Shown: positions 6,971 through 11,632 of the stretch, in pieces | How positions within the stretch are numbered: the first letter of the stretch is position 1 | How the letters are laid out: each line of letters starts with the position of its first letter | Source of the DNA: an uncultured Eubacteriaceae bacterium | GTDB taxonomy: Bacteria > Bacillota > Clostridia > Eubacteriales > Eubacteriaceae | Assembly (NCBI GenBank): GCA_947630385.1 | Contig: CANRHG010000040.1 | Span: 1-11,632, forward strand | Length of the DNA: 11,632 nucleotides | Direction of reading: 5' to 3' | Notes under the pieces: model-generated | What the model was told of the DNA's origin: nothing | Databases searched by the model: none | Seen by the model: the letters and a program-made list of their open reading frames with translations, nothing else | Translations under genes and position numbers: made by a program

Positions 6971-8794
6971 ATGCTAATAGCTGGTATAGATATCGGAAAC
7001 GCTAGTACAGAGACGGCTTTAGCCAACGTAATCAACGGAGAATCCGAATTTCTGGCTAGCGGGATCGTTCCGACGACCGGAATGAAAGGTACCCGCCAGA
7101 ATATCCATGGCGTATTCGCTTCCCTCAAACAAGCACTAGACAAAATCGGAAAAGACGTCTCAGACGTCGATCTGATTCGAATAAATGAAGCTGCACCGGT
7201 CATCGGAGACGTGGCGATGGAGACCATCACGGAAACCATCATCACCGAGTCGACGATGATCGGACACAATCCTTCAACACCCGGCGGCCTGGGAGTCGGA
7301 ACGGGGACGACGATCGACATCGATAAGATCACGTCCTCCAAACCGGGTGATTCCGTGATTGTTATTATTCCCAAAGAAGTCGACTTTGAATCTTCATCAC
7401 AGATCATCAATAAGGCAGTTGAAAGAGGCGTTCATATTAACGGGGCCATCGTCCAGAGAGACGACGGGGTCCTCATTAATAACCGCTTAAATCATCCTAT
7501 TCCAATAGTCGATGAAGTAGCTTTGATCGATAAAGTCCCCAGAGGAATGCGAGCCGCAATCGAGGTTGCGGCTCCGGGGGCTGTTGTCGAGCAACTCTCT
7601 AACCCGTACGGGATAGCGACTGTTTTTGATTTAAGTTCAGAAGAGACTAAACAGGTCGTGCCTGTTTCCAGAGCACTTATCGGGAATCGTTCGGCAGTAA
7701 TTATTAAAACGCCCGCTGGAGATGTTAAAGAAAGAAAGATCCCGGCGGGCAAAATTATTGTTCACGGTGAAAATAAGACAGTTGAAATCAATGTCGATGA
7801 TGGTGCGGAAAAAATAATGGAAGCGATCCGGCAAGCGTCTCCGGTCAACGACGTCAAGGGTGAAGCGGGAACGAATGCCGGCGGAATGTTAGAACGGGTC
7901 CGTCAGGTCATGGCGAATCTGACGAACCAGAATCCGGATAAAATACAGATCCAAGACCTCTTAGCCGTCGACACCTTTGTCCCACAGTCGGTCAAAGGCG
8001 GCATGGCGGGCGAATTTTCGATGGAAAACGCGGTCGGGATCGCGGCGATGGTCAAAGCCGACCGGCTACAGATGAACATGATCGCCGACGAGCTCCAAAA
8101 GGAAGTCGGCGTGAAAGTCGAAGTCGGGGGCGTCGAAGCCGACATGGCCATCCGCGGGGCCCTGACCACCCCGGGGAGCAACAAGCCTCTGGCGATCATC
8201 GACATGGGCGCGGGCAGTACCGACGCGGCCATCATCAATTCGGCCGGGGACATCCACTCCATCCACCTGGCGGGAGCGGGGAATATGGTCTCCATGCTCA
8301 TCGGCTCGGAACTCGGGATCGAAGACTCCAACATGGCCGAGGATATCAAGAAGTACCCACTGGCCAAGGTAGAGAGCTTATTTAACATACGCCACGAAGA
8401 CGGGACGGTGCAGTTCTTCGATGAACCGCTCGATCCGAACGTGTTTGCAAAAGTCGTCATCTTAACGCCTTTGGGAATGGTTCCGATACCGACGAACCAC
8501 TCGCTCGAACGCATCCGAGCGATCCGTAGGGACGCGAAGACGAAAGTCTTTGTGACCAACGCCATCCGTTCGCTCGAAAGGGTCTCCCATACCGGAAACG
8601 TCCGGGACATCCAGTTCGTGACCCTCGTAGGGGGCTCCGCGCTCGATTTTGAGATCCCGCAACTCGTGACGGACGCGCTTTCGCGCTACAGCGTCGTAGC
8701 CGGGCGGGCCAACATCCGAGGTATCGAAGGGCCGAGAAACGCGGTCGCGACGGGACTCGTGTTGAAATTCGCCGAAGAGGAAAACGATGGATAG
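6971..8794 (+). CDS. pduG: Diol dehydratase reactivase large subunit PduG
   Basis: The large, ATP-hydrolysing subunit (607 residues) of diol dehydratase reactivase (DdrA/GdrA family). With PduH it releases damaged cobalamin from inactivated dehydratase so that fresh adenosylcobalamin can bind. It has an actin/Hsp70-type ATPase fold: phosphate-1 motif AGIDIGNASTE (4-14), phosphate-2 motif DMGAGSTD (411-418), and adenosine motif LVGGSALDF (from 552). The ATG at 6971 follows GAGGGGA at a normal distance, 20 bases after pduE. The 3' end overlaps pduH by 8 bases, so the two subunits are probably co-translated. Base composition changes within the gene: hand counts give 37% GC for bases 7381-7440 and 68% for 8101-8160. 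The reading frame and the family motifs are intact throughout. Confidence 0.95.
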   Translation: MLIAGIDIGNASTETALANVINGESEFLASGIVPTTGMKGTRQNIHGVFASLKQALDKIGKDVSDVDLIRINEAAPVIGDVAMETITETIITESTMIGHNPSTPGGLGVGTGTTIDIDKITSSKPGDSVIVIIPKEVDFESSSQIINKAVERGVHINGAIVQRDDGVLINNRLNHPIPIVDEVALIDKVPRGMRAAIEVAAPGAVVEQLSNPYGIATVFDLSSEETKQVVPVSRALIGNRSAVIIKTPAGDVKERKIPAGKIIVHGENKTVEINVDDGAEKIMEAIRQASPVNDVKGEAGTNAGGMLERVRQVMANLTNQNPDKIQIQDLLAVDTFVPQSVKGGMAGEFSMENAVGIAAMVKADRLQMNMIADELQKEVGVKVEVGGVEADMAIRGALTTPGSNKPLAIIDMGAGSTDAAIINSAGDIHSIHLAGAGNMVSMLIGSELGIEDSNMAEDIKKYPLAKVESLFNIRHEDGTVQFFDEPLDPNVFAKVVILTPLGMVPIPTNHSLERIRAIRRDAKTKVFVTNAIRSLERVSHTGNVRDIQFVTLVGGSALDFEIPQLVTDALSRYSVVAGRANIRGIEGPRNAVATGLVLKFAEEENDG

Positions 8795-9146
8795 ACGCCT
8801 TGAGGCCGTTAAACGCGAGATCAACGTCTTTTACGACGACGATAAAGACTACGGCCCGGTCCTAACGGAAATCTGCCTAGGGATTGAAGAGGAGGGGATA
8901 CCGTACAAAACGGTCGAGCTCTCCGGAACCAAAGGGATCGAGAACCTTTCCTTTAAAGCCGCCGAATCTTCACGGCTCGGGGTAGGTATCGGTGTCGGTT
9001 CAGAAATTGCACTTCACTACATTAAGTTGAAAGAAGATGATCCTCTGTTTAAAATCGCGCTGACCGAAGACAAGGAAAAACTTCGCAGCGTCGGTTCAAA
9101 CGCGGCACGCTTAGTCAAGGGGATGCCGTTTAAAGAGGTAATTTAG
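8787..9146 (+). CDS. pduH: Diol dehydratase reactivase small subunit PduH
   Basis: The small subunit (119 residues, family about 115-125) of the reactivase. Its fold resembles the dehydratase beta subunit, which it displaces during cofactor exchange. Visible family features are EICLGIEEEGIPYKT (28-42), the SRLGVGIGVGSEIALHY stretch, where PduD has a related GVAIGVQSKG, and the end LRSVGSNAARLVKGMPFK. The ATG lies inside the last codons of pduG (8-base overlap), typical of translational coupling. Its stop codon is directly followed by the next gene's ATG. Confidence 0.92.
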   Translation: MDRRLEAVKREINVFYDDDKDYGPVLTEICLGIEEEGIPYKTVELSGTKGIENLSFKAAESSRLGVGIGVGSEIALHYIKLKEDDPLFKIALTEDKEKLRSVGSNAARLVKGMPFKEVI

Positions 9147-9515
9147 ATGAAATACGCACTAGGACTTGTAGAAGCCATAGGGCTGGCCACGGCCTTTGAA
9201 GCCGCGGACGCGGCCGTAAAATCCGCCAACGTCGAACTGCTCGGGCTCGAACCCTGCCGGGGCGACGGGATGCACACGGTCAAACTGCTTGGCGAGGTCG
9301 GTGCGGTCGAAGCGGGCGTTGCCGCGGCTCAGGCCGCCTGTGCCAAGGGGCGCGGTTGTTTTAGCGTGACGATCATACCCAGGCCTCACAACGCGCTTGA
9401 GCCCATGGTCCACAACGAGATGACCATCGGCGCGCACTGCAAAAAGACACAACTTCCTAGGGTCGTTTTAGAGGATCATAAGAAATATAACCCGGAAATA
9501 GAAGCGGACGAATGA
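9147..9515 (+). CDS. pduK: BMC-domain shell protein with C-terminal extension, PduK-like
   Basis: A 122-residue shell protein with one BMC domain (about 3-85: ALGLVEAIGLATAFEAAD, LGEVGAVEAGV, VTIIPRPHN) and a polar tail of some 35 residues. The position after pduH is where pduK lies in many pdu operons, and PduK is a BMC protein with a C-terminal extension, hence the symbol. The tail is shorter than in Salmonella PduK and has one cysteine (Cys98), not a cysteine cluster. The pore loop reads CRGDG (37-41) in place of KIGSG, putting Cys, Arg and Asp where PduA has Lys, Ile and Ser. Other cysteines are at 65 and 71. The ATG abuts the pduH stop, with AGAGGT at 9134-9139 as ribosome binding site. 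It could instead be a divergent PduJ paralogue. Confidence 0.8.
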   Translation: MKYALGLVEAIGLATAFEAADAAVKSANVELLGLEPCRGDGMHTVKLLGEVGAVEAGVAAAQAACAKGRGCFSVTIIPRPHNALEPMVHNEMTIGAHCKKTQLPRVVLEDHKKYNPEIEADE

Positions 9516-9526
9516 GAGAGTCTTCC

Positions 9527-9531
9527 AGGAG
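9527..9531 (+). promoter_or_regulatory. Ribosome binding site that sets the eutJ start
   Basis: AGGAG directly abuts the first ATG (9532), leaving no spacer, while the second ATG (9538) is six bases away. The spacing favours 9538 as the real start. Confidence 0.65.
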
Positions 9532-9537
9532 ATGAGA

Positions 9538-10362
9538 ATGGATTGGAAAAGTGGAAACGATGCGATTTTAGAGATGGATGAGCTGATCAAACAGAAAAAA
9601 GCGAATCCGTACGAAGGCCCACTAAAAATAGGCGTGGACTTGGGGACGGCCAACATCGTACTGTGCGCCGTCGACCAAAACAACCGACCCGTCGCGGGCG
9701 TTTCGCGCGGCGCGAACGTCGTTAGGGACGGGATCGTCGTCGATTACCTCGGGGCCACAAAAATCGTCAAAGAGATGAAAAAAGAGCTCGAGGAGATCCT
9801 CGGCACCGACCTGGATTATGCCGACGCGGCTACCGCTATTCCACCGGGAATCTTGGAAGGAAACGCCAAGATCATTTCAAACGTCGTCGACGCCTCGAAC
9901 TTTAAAGTGACCAACGTCCTAGACGAACCGACGGCAGCCGCCACGGTGCTCGGCATTGAAAACGGCGCGGTTGTAGACGTCGGGGGCGGAACGACGGGGA
10001 TCAGTATCTTAAAAGACGGCGAGGTCGTCTTCACGGCCGACGAGGCCACGGGCGGAACGCACATGAGCCTTGTGATCGCGGGAAACAAGAAGATCAGCTT
10101 CGAAGAAGCCGAGGAATTCAAGAAAAGCGCGCCACAGGAAGAAGTGTTTCCGATCGTCAAGCCGACCGTCGAGAAGATGGCCGCCATCGTCCACAAATAT
10201 TTACAGGGTCACGACGTGGACACGATCTACGTCGTCGGCGGAGCCAGTGAGTTTGACCGGTTTGAGGAAGTCTTTGAGAAGGAAACCGGAATCAAGACGA
10301 TCAAACCCGTAGAACCGTTATTGGTGACGCCCTTAGGCATCGCGTTTAACGTCAACAAGTAA
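9538..10362 (+). CDS. eutJ: EutJ-type Hsp70-like ATPase/chaperone
   Basis: A 274-residue protein of the EutJ family, small actin/Hsp70-type ATPases found in ethanolamine and some propanediol microcompartment operons. It is thought to be a chaperone for enzymes or shell parts, though its exact task is not settled. The ATPase motifs are present: phosphate-1 GVDLGTANIV (32-41), connect-1 LDEPTAAATV, phosphate-2 VVDVGGGTTGIS, and adenosine IYVVGGASEF. There is no Hsp70 substrate-binding domain, as usual for EutJ. The ATG at 9538 is preferred over 9532 on ribosome binding site spacing. It lies between the PduK-like shell gene and the flavoprotein gene, an order seen in Listeria-type pdu clusters. 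It is distinct from PduG, which has an ATPase fold of its own. Confidence 0.88.
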   Translation: MDWKSGNDAILEMDELIKQKKANPYEGPLKIGVDLGTANIVLCAVDQNNRPVAGVSRGANVVRDGIVVDYLGATKIVKEMKKELEEILGTDLDYADAATAIPPGILEGNAKIISNVVDASNFKVTNVLDEPTAAATVLGIENGAVVDVGGGTTGISILKDGEVVFTADEATGGTHMSLVIAGNKKISFEEAEEFKKSAPQEEVFPIVKPTVEKMAAIVHKYLQGHDVDTIYVVGGASEFDRFEEVFEKETGIKTIKPVEPLLVTPLGIAFNVNK

Positions 10363-10368
10363 GGAGGG
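10361..10368 (+). promoter_or_regulatory. Strong ribosome binding site supporting a TTG start
   Basis: AAGGAGGG begins within the eutJ stop codon and lies four bases before the TTG at 10373. The first in-frame ATG is at residue 31, after the N-terminal helix, and has no such site, so TTG is the likely start. Confidence 0.65.
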
Positions 10369-10372
10369 CCGA

Positions 10373-11170
10373 TTGGATTTTCAGGATTTATTAAGCGATC
10401 CGGCACTGCTCGATGAGCTGATCTCGCGTATTGCCGGGGAAGTCTTAAGACGGATAAATACCATGCCGAAAAAAGCCCTCGTGCTTTTTTCAGGTGGTGC
10501 CATAGGCTTTCAAGAAGCACTAGATAGTTTAAGTAAATTAACCGAAGACAATTGGGAGTTCACGGTTTTTATGTCGGACGCGGCGCTGGGATTTTTAGAT
10601 CAGGAAAAGATAAAAAAGGCGCTGAAGGTCGATAAGATCTACCACTCGGGGGTAGAGCACAATCCAAAGCTACTCTTACAGGATATCGACCGTGTCATCA
10701 TCGCGGAAATGACCATCAACACCTGTTCGAAGATCGCCTACGCCATCAGCGATAACGAGCTGTTAGACCAGGTAAAAAACGCGCTCCTGATGGGCATTCC
10801 CATTACGGCCGCCGTGGACGGGGCTTGTCCGGACAATAAGGTACGGGCCCAGATGGGAATGAATAAAGAAAACAAACGTTACCACGATCTGCTTCACGAT
10901 CACCTGGTGATGTTGGCCGGGTACGGTATCTGGCTGTGTAACGCCGAGGATCTTTACGAAGCCGTTACGAAGAAAACGGACCGTAAGGAAAAGGCGAAAG
11001 ATCCGGTCGGGTCTGGCAGTGGCAAGCGCCTTGAAAAACACGTCATCAGCCGTAGGGACATCCTAGATAACCGCAACAGCAATCCGGTCATGATCCCGGC
11101 GGACAGTTTGCTCACGCACAGCGCGTCAGATCTCGCCGACGAGCTGGGGATTCAAATCGTAAGGGTTTAG
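10373..11170 (+). CDS. Flavoprotein-fold protein in the PduM position
   Basis: A 265-residue protein resembling the flavoprotein (HFCD-type) family, members of which bind FMN. The core (about 33-195) shows the family plan: a glycine-rich first loop (LFSGGAIGF, 38-46), a VFMSDAA strand-turn (65-71), and AEMTINTCSKIAYAISDNEL (111-130), matching the family's 'aPaTaNtiaKiA.GiaDnLl'. A PITAAVDGACP segment follows. Residues 1-30 hold an amphipathic helix (LLDELISRIAGEVLRRI) like the encapsulation helices of PduD and PduE. A Lys/Gly/Ser-rich linker leads to a C-terminal segment ending LADELGIQIVRV. The start is TTG behind AAGGAGGG. It sits between eutJ and pduN, where Listeria-type operons carry a gene called pduM or unnamed. 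The substrate is unknown; a role in the microcompartment lumen, perhaps in cobalamin reduction, is my inference only. Confidence 0.65.
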   Translation: MDFQDLLSDPALLDELISRIAGEVLRRINTMPKKALVLFSGGAIGFQEALDSLSKLTEDNWEFTVFMSDAALGFLDQEKIKKALKVDKIYHSGVEHNPKLLLQDIDRVIIAEMTINTCSKIAYAISDNELLDQVKNALLMGIPITAAVDGACPDNKVRAQMGMNKENKRYHDLLHDHLVMLAGYGIWLCNAEDLYEAVTKKTDRKEKAKDPVGSGSGKRLEKHVISRRDILDNRNSNPVMIPADSLLTHSASDLADELGIQIVRV

Positions 11171-11179
11171 GAGTTTAAC

Positions 11180-11461
11180 ATGCACCTTGCAAAAGTTGTA
11201 GGAAACGTCGTATCGACGCAAAAAGACCCGAATCTCGTCGGATGTAAACTGCTCATCATCAAAAAGATCAACGAAAACGGCGAGTACGAAAAGTACTCGA
11301 GCCAGTCCACGGCTATTGCCGTCGACAGCGTTGGCGCCGGTATCGGCGAGACCGTCATCGTCACGACGGGCTCTACCGCCCGTTACGTCTATGGGGACAA
11401 ACTGGCCCCACTGGACATGACGATCGTCGGCATCGTAGACGAAGTTCAGGTCATGGCGTAG
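11180..11461 (+). CDS. pduN: Pentameric vertex shell protein PduN (EutN/CcmL family)
   Basis: A 93-residue BMC-P protein. Five copies form a pyramid that caps the vertices of the polyhedral shell. Family features include the start LAKVVGNVVSTQKDPNLVG (3-21), KLLIIKKI, the AIAVDSVGAGIGETVIVTTGS stretch (given as two overlapping family motifs, AIAVDSVGAG and GETVIVTTGS) and the end IVGIVDEV. TAGGAG, which includes the stop of the previous gene, supplies the ribosome binding site, 6 bases before the ATG. Length matches the family (about 85-100). Pdu context favours pduN over eutN. Confidence 0.93.
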   Translation: MHLAKVVGNVVSTQKDPNLVGCKLLIIKKINENGEYEKYSSQSTAIAVDSVGAGIGETVIVTTGSTARYVYGDKLAPLDMTIVGIVDEVQVMA

Positions 11462-11468
11462 GTGAGAC

Positions 11469-11632
11469 ATGGCCAACGTCTATACAAAAACGGGAGATCA
11501 GGGAACGACCGGCCTGTTCGGTGGTTCCAGGACCTTAAAGAACGACCTGAGGGTCGACGCGTACGGCACCTCCGACGAAGCCGAGTGCTCCATCGGTTTT
11601 GCCCGCTCGATCATCAGTGATCCGGAGGTCAA
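11469..11632 (+). CDS. pduO: ATP:cob(I)alamin adenosyltransferase PduO, 3'-truncated by window
   Basis: The first 54 codons of a PduO-type adenosyltransferase (EC 2.5.1.17), which transfers the adenosyl group of ATP to cob(I)alamin, making the coenzyme that diol dehydratase needs. The conserved ATP-binding N-terminus is clear: VYTKTGDQGTTGLFGGSR (4-21), then the basic strand NDLRVDAYGT and DEAECSIGFARS. The usual sequence at the last motif is DELN-like; the DEAECS form is a variant. The ATG is 7 bases after the pduN stop, behind GGTGAG. The gene runs off the window edge, so the presence of a C-terminal DUF336/heme domain cannot be judged. Confidence 0.92.
   Translation, partial: MANVYTKTGDQGTTGLFGGSRTLKNDLRVDAYGTSDEAECSIGFARSIISDPEV

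Noticed and set aside
9532..9537. First ATG as the eutJ start
   Set aside because: AGGAG abuts it without a spacer; the ATG at 9538 has normal spacing.
1..11632. CRISPR array, tRNA or rRNA genes
   Set aside because: No regularly spaced repeats, cloverleaf-like sequence or rRNA-like stretch was seen.

Overview
The window holds the first part of a B12-dependent 1,2-propanediol (or glycerol) utilisation operon that encodes a bacterial microcompartment (metabolosome). It lies next to a stretch of decayed mobile-element remnants and one divergent phosphatase gene. The gene order (pduA-B-C-D-E-G-H, a PduK-like shell gene, eutJ, a flavoprotein gene, pduN, pduO), the strong AGGAGG-type ribosome binding sites and the TTG start suggest a Bacillota (Firmicutes) bacterium, with an order like the Listeria/Lactobacillus type of pdu cluster. 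I cannot name the species.

Layout. Positions 1-1103: an IscB-type RuvC/HNH nuclease gene, cut by the window edge at its 5' end and broken by an out-of-frame deletion just after the arginine-rich bridge helix. Positions 1142-1828: two diverged copies of one module, each a C-terminal remnant of an Rpn/PD-(D/E)XK transposase-like protein followed by a GAGCCG-type hairpin. Positions 1934-2857 (minus strand): an intact PtpB/LipA-like tyrosine (dual-specificity) phosphatase. Positions 2858-2973: the divergent intergenic region, with a candidate operon promoter. Positions 2974-11632: twelve tightly packed plus-strand genes, the last one (pduO) cut by the window edge.

How the genes work together. 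PduA, PduB, the PduK-like protein and PduN are shell proteins: hexamers, a trimer and pentameric vertices. PduC, PduD and PduE are the three subunits of the adenosylcobalamin-dependent diol dehydratase, which turns 1,2-propanediol into propionaldehyde (or glycerol into 3-hydroxypropionaldehyde) inside the shell. PduG and PduH form the ATP-driven reactivase that swaps damaged cobalamin out of the enzyme. PduO adenosylates cobalamin. EutJ is an Hsp70-like chaperone. The flavoprotein gene has no firm role; it carries a PduD-like N-terminal helix and may be a lumen enzyme. The aldehyde dehydrogenase (PduP), phosphotransacylase (PduL), PduJ and alcohol dehydrogenase (PduQ) are not here and would be expected downstream.

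The system is recognisable, not unprecedented. The points most worth a second look are the flavoprotein with a probable encapsulation helix, the unusual pore of the PduK-like shell protein, the lack of a PduB' start codon, the composition shift inside pduG, the broken iscB and the duplicated Rpn-tail/hairpin module.
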